Source: an uncultured Senegalimassilia sp. (GTDB taxonomy: Bacteria; Actinomycetota; Coriobacteriia; Coriobacteriales; Eggerthellaceae). Taken from it: a stretch of DNA of 19,063 nucleotides. Shown piece by piece: positions 1 to 6,619 of the stretch. The DNA is taken from NCBI GenBank assembly GCA_937925385.1, contig CALEWN010000046.1, positions 1 through 19,063 on the forward strand, written 5' to 3'. The translations under genes were made by a program, and so were the position numbers. Position 1 is the first letter of the stretch, and the number at the start of each line of letters is the position of its first letter. The notes under the pieces were generated by a model. It saw nothing but the letters and a program-made list of their open reading frames with translations. It was not told where the DNA came from and ran no database searches.

Positions 1-1
1 G

Positions 2-1576
2 CTTGCCATCGCCGTTTCCGGGGATAAGATCACGTTCGTCGGAACGAAGGAGGACGCGCTTGCGTTTGCCCATGAAGCCGACGGAAGCGCCGAGCCCGAG
101 GTGATCGATTACGGCGACGCCTTCATCGCCCCCGGCTTTCACGACTCGCACGTGCATTTCTTCCATTCCGCGGTGTACTCTTCCCCGCTTGCCACGAACT
201 TCCTGGGCGAAAACGAGGCCGATTGCGTCGAGCGCATGAAGCGTTTCGCACAGGGCCGCCCTGAGGGGTGGCTGCTGGCACAGGGCTGGCGCGAGTATCG
301 ATGGGACCCGCCGGTGCTGCCGTCGAAGCACTCGCTTGACGACGCCTTCCCCAACCGCCCCGTGGCGCTGTACTCAGGCGATGCGCACACATTGTGGCTC
401 AACAGCTGCGCGCTGGCCGAACTGGGGATTGATCGCGATAGCGTGCCTCCTGCGGGTGGAAGCTACGACAGGGATGCCGATGGCGAGCTGACGGGCATCG
501 TGCGCGAAGCGGCCGCCATGGAGCTGATGCCGCGCATCATGAACGCGTTTTCCGACGATGAGATCGCCGATGCTTACCGCGGGTTTTTGCGCACGCTGGC
601 GCAAAACGGCATCACGAGCGTTTGCGACATGTCGCTGATGGCCAACCCCGGCCTGGACTTCATCCGAGATGACGTGCATGCGCGCCTGCTGGACTCCGAC
701 GAGCTGACGTGCCGCGTGAACCTCTTCCCCACCCTGCTTGAGGATATGAGCAGGTTCGACGCGATGTCTAAGCGTTATACGGGCCCCGTGCTGCGCTGCG
801 CCGGCTTCAAGCAGTTCTTCGATGGCGTCTCCAGCCAGCATACCGCGTGGGTGACCGAGCCTTATAGCAACGCCCGATGCGAGGACGACTGTGGCAGGCC
901 GACCATCGAGCCCGATAAGATGCGCGCTCTGGTGATGAAAGCCGCCGAGAAGGGCTACCCCGTGCGCATCCACACCATCGGCGATGCGGCAATCCATGAG
1001 GCGCTGAACATCTTCGAGGATGCCCGTGCGCAATTCGGCCCGCTTCCCGAAGGACGCCATAACTGCCTTGAGCATTTGGAGAACTTCCTGCCCGGCGATG
1101 TGGAGCGCCTGGCAGAGCTCGATGTGATTGCCGCGGTGCAGCCGCCGCATATGACGCTTGACCCGGGCGGCCCCGAGCGCGACCTGGGAGACGACCGCGT
1201 GAAGCTGATGTGGCCGTTCAGGACCATGCTTGACGAGGGCGAGACGCTGGCATTCGGCACGGACTCGCCGGTGGTGGACGTGAACTCCATGGGCGTGCTC
1301 TACAGCGCCGCCACGCGCCGCGACCCGCAGACGCGCGCACCCGAAGGCGGCTGGCGACCTGAGCAGCTTATCAGCCGTGCAGAGGCCATTCGCGCATACA
1401 CCGCAGGAAGCGACGCCGCAGCCCAGCGCAACGGCGAAGCGGGCGTACTGGCAACAGGCAAGCTGGCGGACGTGGCGGTGCTCGACACCGACTTGCTGAC
1501 ATGCGCCGACGATGAGATCTTAGATGCGCACGTTACCGCCACCTGGATGGGCGGACGCTGCGTGTTCGAGGCCTAG
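2..1576 (+). CDS. YtcJ-like metal-dependent amidohydrolase (5' end cut by window)
   Basis: The frame is open from base 2, so the first codons lie outside the window; 524 residues are visible. A GTG at 101 could be read as a start, but the codons before it encode a typical amidohydrolase N-terminal strand (AIAVSGDKITFVG, then EVIDYGDAFIAPGFHDSHVHF), so the gene begins upstream. Metal-site signatures in fragment numbering are HxH (H50, H52), a lysine in the FKQFFDG strand (K270), H324 in RIHTIGDAAI, H358 in CLEHLEN and D421 in FGTDSP. This order matches the Amidohydro_3/YtcJ group of imidazolonepropionase-like hydrolases. Family members cleave cyclic or N-substituted amides, and the substrate cannot be read from sequence. 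The protein is presumably cytoplasmic. It is convergent with thiD, and nothing ties it to thiamine metabolism. Confidence 0.9.
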   Translation, partial: LAIAVSGDKITFVGTKEDALAFAHEADGSAEPEVIDYGDAFIAPGFHDSHVHFFHSAVYSSPLATNFLGENEADCVERMKRFAQGRPEGWLLAQGWREYRWDPPVLPSKHSLDDAFPNRPVALYSGDAHTLWLNSCALAELGIDRDSVPPAGGSYDRDADGELTGIVREAAAMELMPRIMNAFSDDEIADAYRGFLRTLAQNGITSVCDMSLMANPGLDFIRDDVHARLLDSDELTCRVNLFPTLLEDMSRFDAMSKRYTGPVLRCAGFKQFFDGVSSQHTAWVTEPYSNARCEDDCGRPTIEPDKMRALVMKAAEKGYPVRIHTIGDAAIHEALNIFEDARAQFGPLPEGRHNCLEHLENFLPGDVERLAELDVIAAVQPPHMTLDPGGPERDLGDDRVKLMWPFRTMLDEGETLAFGTDSPVVDVNSMGVLYSAATRRDPQTRAPEGGWRPEQLISRAEAIRAYTAGSDAAAQRNGEAGVLATGKLADVAVLDTDLLTCADDEILDAHVTATWMGGRCVFEA

Positions 1577-1584
1577 AAAGACCA

Positions 1585-1673
1585 AAAGCGCCCCAAGATG
1601 GCCAGTAAGCCCCCTTCCGTTTCTGTGTTTCCGCGAAAAGGAAGGGAGCTCGGCAAGCCTCTTGGGGCGCTTT
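1585..1673. terminator. Nested inverted repeat, probable bidirectional terminator
   Basis: Fourteen bases, AAAGCGCCCCAAGA (1585-1598), are perfectly repeated in inverse at 1660-1673. Inside the 61-base loop a second perfect pair, CCCTTCC (1612-1618) and GGAAGGG (1640-1646), forms an inner stem. The outer stem is flanked by T-rich sequence on both strands: TTTGCGTTTG after it on plus, and TTTTGGTCTTTC on minus. It begins 8 bases after the amidohydrolase stop and lies in the convergent gap between that gene and thiD, so it could end transcripts from both sides. The stem is long and the loop is large for a simple terminator. Confidence 0.65.
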
Positions 1674-1775
1674 GCGTTTGGAGCGATTTAATGCCAGCAG
1701 AGCAGCGATGAGACGCTGTGCTGTGCGCGTCCATCGCCGACTGCGCCGGACAACCACCGGCAAGCGAAGGCCGGC

Positions 1776-1995
1776 GATCGACTGCCTTCGACGTTGTTTC
1801 CGGCCTGCGTATTTCGACAGCAGCGGGCGCGAGGATACGCGATCGATCCCCTTCGACGCAAGCTGGGCCGCGATGCGGGTACGACGCTTGACCTGCCGCG
1901 AGAGCATGCGACCTATCGCCTTCGACGCTGGCCGGGGCGCGATGCGGGCCCGACATCTGGCCGTGAGCGCATGAGATCCATTGCCTTCGGTGCGA
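1776..1995. repeat. Degenerate tandem repeat, period about 65-69 bp, non-coding
   Basis: The 456-base gap 1577-2032 holds no gene I can support. CCTTCG recurs at 1785, 1850, 1919 and 1984, at spacings of 65, 69 and 65. The first three copies are followed by ACG and preceded by a GATCGA or TATCG-like box. The two best copies also share GCGATGCGGG (1870-1879 and 1939-1948) at the same 69-base step. Copies decay toward both ends. The array runs up to thiD, where TGCCTTC (1982-1988) pairs with GAAGGCA (2019-2025) in a hairpin just past the thiD stop. Open frames across the array on both strands merely repeat the same 22-23 residue arginine-rich unit and look like by-products. The function is unknown. 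Confidence 0.6.
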
Positions 1996-2032
1996 CCATA
2001 GGCATGGGCTTGGCATCGGAAGGCACACCTGT

Positions 2033-2842
2033 TTAGGCGTTGTACGGCATGTGCGGCTTGCCGTGGCACCACATGTGATCGAGAGGCCCGCTGCCCTGCC
2101 CAAGATCGAGACCGGTGGACAGAGCGCCTCGCACGAAGCCCTTCGCACGGCGAACCGCCTGCTCGATGCCGTTTCCCTGCGCCAAGCCGCTTGCGATGGA
2201 GCTGGAGAGCGTGCAGCCGGTTCCATGGGTGTTGCTTGTGACGATGCGCTTCGCCCTCAGCCAGGCATGGCGACCATCGGGCAGAACGAGCAGATCGTCG
2301 GCGGTATCGGCAAGATGACCGCCTTTGACGAGCACGGCACCATTGGTTTTCCCCGAAAGAAGCTTCGCCGCCTGCATCATGCCGTCGTCATCGATGACGG
2401 GGGATCCGCACAGCACCTCCGCCTCGGGCATGTTCGGGGTGATGACGTCTGCCAAAGGCACCAGGTTCGAAACCAAAGCATCAACCGCCTGCTGCTCGAT
2501 AAGACGCGAACCGCTGGTGGCCACCATGACCGGGTCGACCACCACGTTGCGCGCCTGATGGAAACGCAGGCGCTCTGCGATGACGTTGATGATCTGGGCG
2601 GAGGACACCATGCCTATCTTCACCGCATCGGGGCGGATATCCTCGAACACCGCATCGATCTGCGCCCCGACCACCTCTGGCGAGATGTCCTGCACAGCGC
2701 GAACGCCGCAGGTGTTTTGCGCGGTAATGGCGGTGATGACCGTTTCCGCGTAAAGACCGTACGATGCTATGGTTTTGATGTCGGCCTGGATGCCGGCTCC
2801 TCCGCTTGAATCGGAGCCGGCAATGCTGAGCACTGTTTTCAT
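2033..2842 (-). CDS. thiD: Hydroxymethylpyrimidine / HMP-phosphate kinase ThiD
   Basis: This 269-residue ribokinase-fold enzyme phosphorylates HMP and then HMP-P to HMP-PP, the pyrimidine donor for thiamine phosphate synthase. The start at 2842 follows GGGAGG at good spacing. The frame runs on upstream into thiC, but that stretch is not ThiD-like. Visible signatures are AGSDSSGGAGIQADIKT (8-24), the KIGMVSS strand (75-81), DPVMVATSG (103-111), TPNMPEAE (135-142), KGGH (173-176) and the GTGCTLSSSIAS anion-hole and catalytic loop (207-218). Length is normal for a monofunctional ThiD, and no ThiE or TenA domain is fused. It lies 34 bases after thiC on the same strand, so it is probably co-transcribed from the riboswitch-controlled thiC promoter. 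Its transcript may end in the hairpins between 1585 and 2025. Confidence 0.96.
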   Translation of the reverse strand: MKTVLSIAGSDSSGGAGIQADIKTIASYGLYAETVITAITAQNTCGVRAVQDISPEVVGAQIDAVFEDIRPDAVKIGMVSSAQIINVIAERLRFHQARNVVVDPVMVATSGSRLIEQQAVDALVSNLVPLADVITPNMPEAEVLCGSPVIDDDGMMQAAKLLSGKTNGAVLVKGGHLADTADDLLVLPDGRHAWLRAKRIVTSNTHGTGCTLSSSIASGLAQGNGIEQAVRRAKGFVRGALSTGLDLGQGSGPLDHMWCHGKPHMPYNA

Positions 2843-2876
2843 CGGATACCTCCCTTTGACGCTCAGCGCTACCGGT

Positions 2877-4199
2877 TTACTCGTTGTCGAGGTCGATGAC
2901 GAGGCCGTCCATGATGGTGTTGACGGTGCGCACCGCGCACATCTTGCCGCACATGGTGCAGGTTCCCTCGTTGCTCGGCGGGGCGCTTTCGAAGACCTTG
3001 CGCGGACGAACCGGGTCGATGGCCAGGCTGAACTGGTCTTGCCTATCCATACGACGGCGAGCATCGCTCATGCGGTTGTCGCGGTCGCGCGCGCCGGGGA
3101 TGCCCTTGGCGATGTCGGCGGCATGCGCGGCTATCTTCGTGGCCACCAGGCCATCGCGCACATCCTGGGCATCGGGCAGGCGCAGATGCTCGGCAGGGGT
3201 GACGTAGCACAGGAAGTCGGCACCCGAGGATGCCGCCACGGCGCCGCCGATAGCAGCGGTGATGTGATCATAGCCCGGGGCGATATCGGTTACGAGGGGG
3301 CCGAGCACGTAGAACGGCGCGTTGTGGCACAGGCGCTTCTCGAGGCGCATGTTCGCCTCGATCTCGTTGAGCGCCATATGACCGGGACCCTCCACCATGA
3401 CCTGCACGCCGGCGTCCCAGGCGCGCTTGGTGAGCTTGCCGATCTCGATGAGCTCGGCGATCTGCCCGGCGTCGGTTGCATCGTAGGTGCAACCCGGGCG
3501 CATGGCGTCGCCGATGGAGATGGTCACGTCGTGGGCGTGCAGGATCTCGAGGACCTCGTCATAGTGCTCATAGAACGGGTTCTCGTTGCCGGTGGCCTCC
3601 ATCCAGGCGAAGATGAGCGATCCGCCGCGGCTGACGATGTTCATGAGTCGGCCGGTTTCCTTAAACGACTCGATGGTGCGGCGGTTCATGCCGGCGTGGA
3701 TGGTGACGAAGTCGACGCCGTCCTCGGCATGGCGGCGCACCACGTCGAGGAAGTCCTCCGCCTTGATGGCGATAAGGGCCTTCTCCAGATAGCCGATGGC
3801 GTCGTACATGGGCACGGTGCCGATCATGGCCGGCGACTTCTCAATGAGCTTGGTGCGGAACGCCTGGGTTTTGCCGCTGTTGGAAAGGTCCATGATGGCC
3901 TCGGCACCAAGCTCGATGGCCGTATCGACCTTCTGCCATTCAACGGATTCGTCGGCAAGGTCGCCGGAGATGCCCAGGTTGACGTTGACCTTGGTGCGCA
4001 GGCCCTCGCCAACGCCTTCGGGCGACAGCGACGCATGATGGATGTTTGCCGGGATGGCGATGCGGCCGGCGGCAACGCCTTCGCGGATGAACTCCGGGCT
4101 GCGGCCTTCTTTCTCGGCGACCACGCGCATGGCGGGCGTAATCTGCCCTGCGCGGGCGAAATCGATTTGCGTGATGAGATTCGAGGATTCGTTACCCAT
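2877..4199 (-). CDS. thiC: Phosphomethylpyrimidine synthase ThiC
   Basis: ThiC is a radical-SAM enzyme that rearranges aminoimidazole ribotide into HMP-P, the first committed step of the thiamine pyrimidine branch. The 440-residue reading aligns throughout with the shorter ThiC form, with [10 protein letters not shown] near residue 70, an IHAGMN strand and [16 protein letters not shown]. An ATG seven codons upstream (4220) lies inside the conserved aptamer core. The start at 4199 has AAGGGAG ending five bases before it and is preferred. The C-terminal cluster-binding motif reads CTMCGKMC (C414, C417, C421), a CX2CX3C spacing rather than the CX2CX4C usually quoted. It is followed by thiD and preceded by a TPP riboswitch, so repression by TPP is expected. 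Confidence 0.97.
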   Translation of the reverse strand: MGNESSNLITQIDFARAGQITPAMRVVAEKEGRSPEFIREGVAAGRIAIPANIHHASLSPEGVGEGLRTKVNVNLGISGDLADESVEWQKVDTAIELGAEAIMDLSNSGKTQAFRTKLIEKSPAMIGTVPMYDAIGYLEKALIAIKAEDFLDVVRRHAEDGVDFVTIHAGMNRRTIESFKETGRLMNIVSRGGSLIFAWMEATGNENPFYEHYDEVLEILHAHDVTISIGDAMRPGCTYDATDAGQIAELIEIGKLTKRAWDAGVQVMVEGPGHMALNEIEANMRLEKRLCHNAPFYVLGPLVTDIAPGYDHITAAIGGAVAASSGADFLCYVTPAEHLRLPDAQDVRDGLVATKIAAHAADIAKGIPGARDRDNRMSDARRRMDRQDQFSLAIDPVRPRKVFESAPPSNEGTCTMCGKMCAVRTVNTIMDGLVIDLDNE

Positions 4200-4311
4200 A
4201 GATGCTCCCTTCGTTGGCATTACCCATGCAGGTTCGGCGGGTCGAGGCTTGTACGGGGCCTCCTCTCAGCCTGCCCGGCGCGCAGCGCTAGCAAGCTCCC
4301 CCGATATACGG
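4196..4311 (-). promoter_or_regulatory. TPP riboswitch (THI box) controlling thiC
   Basis: On the minus strand the conserved THI-box cores appear in order: CGGGGGAGC (about 4303-4295), GGCTGAGAGG around 4262-4271, ACCCGCCGAACCTGC, and GGGTAATGCC (4225-4216). Hand pairing gives P2 (CGGG with CCCG), P3 (GCUUGC with GCAGGC), P5 (UGG with CCA around GUAAUG) and P4 (CCU with AGGG). The AGGG of P4 is the thiC Shine-Dalgarno. A P1 of seven pairs with one U.C mismatch joins 4311-4304 to 4203-4196, and the second segment contains the thiC start codon. No separate terminator fits between aptamer and gene, so TPP binding probably blocks translation directly. Identity is secure; the P1 pairing is my inference. 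Confidence 0.93.
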
Positions 4312-4325
4312 TTGTTGCGGCCGTT

Positions 4326-4331
4326 ATTATA
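4326..4331 (-). promoter_or_regulatory. -10 element of the thiC promoter
   Basis: The minus strand carries a perfect TATAAT at 4331-4326, overlapping the thiN stop codon (4329-4327). A start about seven bases downstream (near 4319) would put the 5' end of the RNA just ahead of the first riboswitch helix, as expected for a riboswitch leader. No good -35 hexamer is seen at 16-18 bases, so activity may be weak or activator-dependent. Read-through from thiN is also possible. Confidence 0.55.
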
Positions 4332-4986
4332 TCCCTGGCTGGTCAGGAGTTACCCAAGGCAAAGGATAAAAGACATAAAGCGTGCCCGACTCCACGGCGA
4401 TGGTGGCCTCCTGGCCGATAAGCTCGTTGGAAAGCCCGAGGCTGGTTCGGTTGGTGAGGGGCTCATCATCAAGCGAATACTCCAAGCCCCGCTCGATAAC
4501 GCCCTCGGCGCGATCGTTTGCGGCGAAGACCGAAACGGTGCCTTTCTCCACGTTGTCAGGCAGAGTGAACACGTCAGGGCCGGTGACGCATCGGATGGCG
4601 AAACCATCGGCGATGCCGGTGACGTAGAACCCGCGCTCCGAATACGCGGCGAACAGCTGCAGGTTGGCCAGCGTATGGTCGAGCCTGCCGCCGATGCCGC
4701 CATATACGTAGATATCGGAATGATGGTAGTTCGCGACCCTTTGGAGAGCGAGCTCCATATCAGAGGCATCCTTGTTCACAGGATGGCGCGAGACCCGCTT
4801 CGCGCGAGGAACGTATCCAAGGGAGTCGAAATCGCCGACGGCCATGTCGGGCGCAACGCCGAGCCGATCGAGCGGGGCAAAACCGCCGTCGACGGCGATG
4901 ACGAAGTCGAAAAAGCCCTCGTTGTAGCGTGCCATGAAATCTTGTTCGTTGAAATATGTGGCGCCAACCAATGCACAGGTTGTCAT
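4327..4986 (-). CDS. thiN: Thiamine pyrophosphokinase ThiN
   Basis: ThiN transfers pyrophosphate from ATP to thiamine to give TPP, the salvage route to the cofactor. The 219 residues match the usual family length. The N-terminal half shows AVDGGFAPLD (31-40), GDFDS (51-55) and NKDASDMELAL (71-81), the Mg-ATP and catalytic residues. GGIGGRLDHTLANLQL (96-111) is the hallmark glycine-rich motif. The C-terminal half is the thiamine-binding beta domain. The start at 4986 has AGGAG six bases upstream, whereas the longer frame would read through rnpB. It lies just upstream of thiC on the same strand but outside the riboswitch, so salvage and de novo synthesis seem to be controlled separately. Enzymes making TMP need a later kinase or phosphatase step, and ThiN uses the dephosphorylated product. 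Confidence 0.94.
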   Translation of the reverse strand: MTTCALVGATYFNEQDFMARYNEGFFDFVIAVDGGFAPLDRLGVAPDMAVGDFDSLGYVPRAKRVSRHPVNKDASDMELALQRVANYHHSDIYVYGGIGGRLDHTLANLQLFAAYSERGFYVTGIADGFAIRCVTGPDVFTLPDNVEKGTVSVFAANDRAEGVIERGLEYSLDDEPLTNRTSLGLSNELIGQEATIAVESGTLYVFYPLPWVTPDQPGI

Positions 4987-5011
4987 GATGCTCCTTGTTT
5001 CGGTTCCGATA

Positions 5012-5020
5012 TGGTAGAAT
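5012..5020 (+). promoter_or_regulatory. Extended -10 promoter element of rnpB
   Basis: TGGTAGAAT reads as a TGn extended -10 (TG at 5012-5013, hexamer TAGAAT at 5015-5020, five of six consensus bases). Its predicted start at 5027-5029 coincides with the first base of the RNase P P1 helix. The only -35-like hexamer, TTGTTT at 4995-5000, is too close (14 bases). Confidence 0.6.
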
Positions 5021-5024
5021 ACCA
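5016..5024 (-). promoter_or_regulatory. Extended -10 promoter element of thiN
   Basis: On the minus strand the same bases read TGGTATTCT, a TGn extended -10 with hexamer TATTCT (four of six consensus bases). Initiation near 5009 would leave a leader of about 22 bases before the thiN start. It overlaps the rnpB -10 in mirror image. I see no -35 at the right distance, which would fall inside rnpB. Confidence 0.4.
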
Positions 5025-5028
5025 CACT

Positions 5029-5374
5029 GCGAGCGGGCCAGACGATCGCGCGCCGCCTTGAGCGGCGTGAGGAAAGTCCGGGCTCCAAAGGGCAAGATGC
5101 CAGCTAACGGCTGGGCGGGGCGACCCGACGGAAAGTGCCACAGAAAAGTAAACTCCCCCGTGCAAGCGGGAGAAAAGCTGAAACGGTGCGGTAAGAGCGC
5201 ACCAGCGCGTTGGTAACAACGTGGCTTGGAAAACCCCATCTGGAGCAAGCGCAAATAGGAGTGCCATACGGCCGCCCTTCCGTGCATTCGGGTTGCGTGC
5301 TTGAGACGCGCGGTGACACGCGTTCGAGATAAATGGTCGTCCAACGACAGAACCCGGCTTATCGACTCGCTCGC
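5029..5374 (+). ncRNA. rnpB: RNase P RNA, bacterial class A
   Basis: This is the catalytic RNA of ribonuclease P, which removes tRNA 5' leaders. The universally conserved blocks are present in order: GAGGAAAGTCCGGGCTCC (5069-5086), ACAGAAAA (5140-5147), then AGATAAATGGTCGTC and ACAGAACCCGGCTTAT near the 3' end (about 5327-5362). P1 is closed by GCGAGC (5029-5034) with GCTCGC (5369-5374), which sets both ends and gives 346 nt, a normal size for the ancestral A type. A terminator follows 12 bases later. It is divergent from thiN and convergent with divIVA. Exact ends could differ by a few bases. Confidence 0.97.
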
Positions 5375-5381
5375 GGTTTTC

Positions 5382-5408
5382 AAAAGGCTCCCGTTCGGGA
5401 GCTTTTTT
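5382..5408 (+). terminator. Rho-independent terminator of rnpB
   Basis: GCTCCC (5387-5392) and GGGAGC (5397-5402) form a tight stem with a GTTC loop, followed by six T residues (5403-5408) and preceded by four A residues. It lies just past the 3' end of the RNase P RNA. Confidence 0.93.
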
Positions 5409-5500
5409 GTTTCACGGCAAACCCCCTGCCAACGCGCTGCGACGCCGATTTGCGGAAGTGTATTCGACCTTATATTCCGCCACTTCTTCTTATATACCGA

Positions 5501-5534
5501 AAATGGGGACCGAGCTTATGCTCGATCCCCATTT
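5501..5534 (-). terminator. Terminator at the end of the dcw/divIVA transcript
   Basis: AAATGGGGA (5501-5509) pairs with TCCCCATTT (5526-5534), and CGAGC (5511-5515) pairs with GCTCG (5520-5524) around a TTAT loop. The one mismatch on plus (C5510, A5525) becomes a G.U pair on minus, giving a continuous 15-bp stem in the divIVA direction. The T tract after it is short. It lies 110 bases past the divIVA stop. The rest of the rnpB-divIVA gap (5409-5644) holds no gene I can see; a weak GAAGTG/CACTTC pair is at 5455-5486. Confidence 0.7.
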
Positions 5535-5644
5535 CATCGCATGCATTGCACGAATGCGCTCCATAAGGGCGAACGGCCTAGCGGTCAAACTAGACGACCG
5601 GAAGTTCACCGCTCGGCAAATCCGCAGACGTTTCCTGCTGCGAG

Positions 5645-6574
5645 CTAGTCAAGATCGTCGATCTCGAAATCGTCGGCGGCGTCGCCGAAGCCGGAGAAGT
5701 CCTTCTCAACGCTGGAAGCCACGGGAGCGACCGAACCGGTGACCGCGGGCGATGCAGCGGTTACGGCAGCAGCCGGAACGGCAGCCGGGATTGCGGGCGC
5801 GTCGTCATAGGCGTCGGAGCCGTCGACGGTGAGCGGAGCCTGCGGCGCGGTTGCGGCGGCCTCCTTCACGACGGGCTCGGAATCAACGTGCGTGGCATAG
5901 CGGCCGTGCTGGCCGGACGTAAGCGCGCCAGCGGCCTTCGGGGCTTTCTCGCCGATTTCGGCAAGCTTGCGAGTGGCATCGGTGATGAAGTCGTTGAGCA
6001 GGTCGCGATAATCCTCGCGCGCCTCCTCGCGATCGTTCTCGAGTTTGTGGATGGCGTCGATGACCTTCTGGCGATCGTTCTCGGCCTTATCGAGGATGCG
6101 GTCGGACTCGTCCTCGGCGTCCTTGATCGTGGCGGCAGCATCGGCCTTGGCGTTGGCCAGAATCTCGTCGGCGGAGCGCTGGGCGATGATGAGCGCCTGG
6201 GCGATGGCGTTGCCGTCGGCCTTCTTGGACTCGAGCTGCTTCTCAAGCTCGGCGATGCGGGCGTCGCGCTCGGCGATAGCGGCATCCTTTTCGGCCAGAA
6301 TGGCCGGGTCGACGGAAGCTGCGAACTGGTCTTCCTGCTCGACGACGGGCTCGGGCTCGGGCTCGTCGAACGCCTCGTCCTCGAAGGTGGCGGGGCGGTC
6401 GAAGCCGGCGAACGTATCCTCGCTGACCTGGCTTTGCAGCGAGGCGATCTGCTGATTCAGGCCGTCGATCTCATCGGCGACATGCTCGAGGAAGACATCG
6501 ACCTCGTCGACGTCATAGCCCTTGCGATCGATGGAGAAGCTTTGGTTATGGATTTCAGCAGAGGTGATAGCCAT
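5645..6574 (-). CDS. divIVA: DivIVA-family polar/septal coiled-coil protein
   Basis: DivIVA proteins bind negatively curved membrane and recruit division or polar-growth factors. Of 309 residues, 1-50 form the lipid-binding domain with the signature FSIDRKGYDVDEVDVFLEHV (13-32). An acidic linker (about 64-83, rich in E and P) follows. Residues about 92-205 form a long coiled coil rich in A, E, K and R. An Ala/Pro/Val-rich, probably unstructured region then leads to a short acidic tail ending DDFEIDDLD. The Phe-Arg tip known from Bacillus (F17, R18) is replaced here by Arg-Lys, with an Ile two residues earlier. The start at 6574 has GAAGGGA upstream. It is the last gene of the ylm block, as in many Gram-positives, and its transcript probably ends at 5501-5534. 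Confidence 0.92.
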   Translation of the reverse strand: MAITSAEIHNQSFSIDRKGYDVDEVDVFLEHVADEIDGLNQQIASLQSQVSEDTFAGFDRPATFEDEAFDEPEPEPVVEQEDQFAASVDPAILAEKDAAIAERDARIAELEKQLESKKADGNAIAQALIIAQRSADEILANAKADAAATIKDAEDESDRILDKAENDRQKVIDAIHKLENDREEAREDYRDLLNDFITDATRKLAEIGEKAPKAAGALTSGQHGRYATHVDSEPVVKEAAATAPQAPLTVDGSDAYDDAPAIPAAVPAAAVTAASPAVTGSVAPVASSVEKDFSGFGDAADDFEIDDLD

Positions 6575-6619
6575 CTTTGTATCCCTTCATCTGACGTGCG
6601 GGAATGCGCAGGTGCGCAC

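Noticed and set aside
1672..1974. 100-codon plus frame starting inside the terminator stem
   Set aside because: Its repeated FDA..AMR peptide is a direct reflection of the DNA repeat, and it starts within a hairpin with no ribosome site.
1533..2226. Two overlapping minus-strand frames (179 and 217 codons) across the thiD downstream gap
   Set aside because: They cross the terminator hairpin and the repeat array, have no ribosome site, and encode only the Arg- or His-rich repeat in different frames. The repeat itself is reported instead.
4200..4220. ATG at 4220 as the thiC start
   Set aside because: This ATG is part of the invariant aptamer core (GGGTAATGCC). The ATG at 4199 has the Shine-Dalgarno at correct spacing.
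2769..4421. 550-codon open frame on plus, opposite thiC
   Set aside because: It runs through the riboswitch and the whole thiC gene in reverse, has no ribosome site or motif, and is explained as a shadow of thiC.
4995..5395. Short open frames on both strands over the RNase P RNA
   Set aside because: The conserved RNase P blocks and closing helix explain the region; the frames cross them without coding signals.
5301..5742. Plus-strand frames of 77-115 codons between rnpB and divIVA
   Set aside because: They begin inside rnpB or run through the rnpB terminator into antisense divIVA, with no ribosome site or recognisable product.
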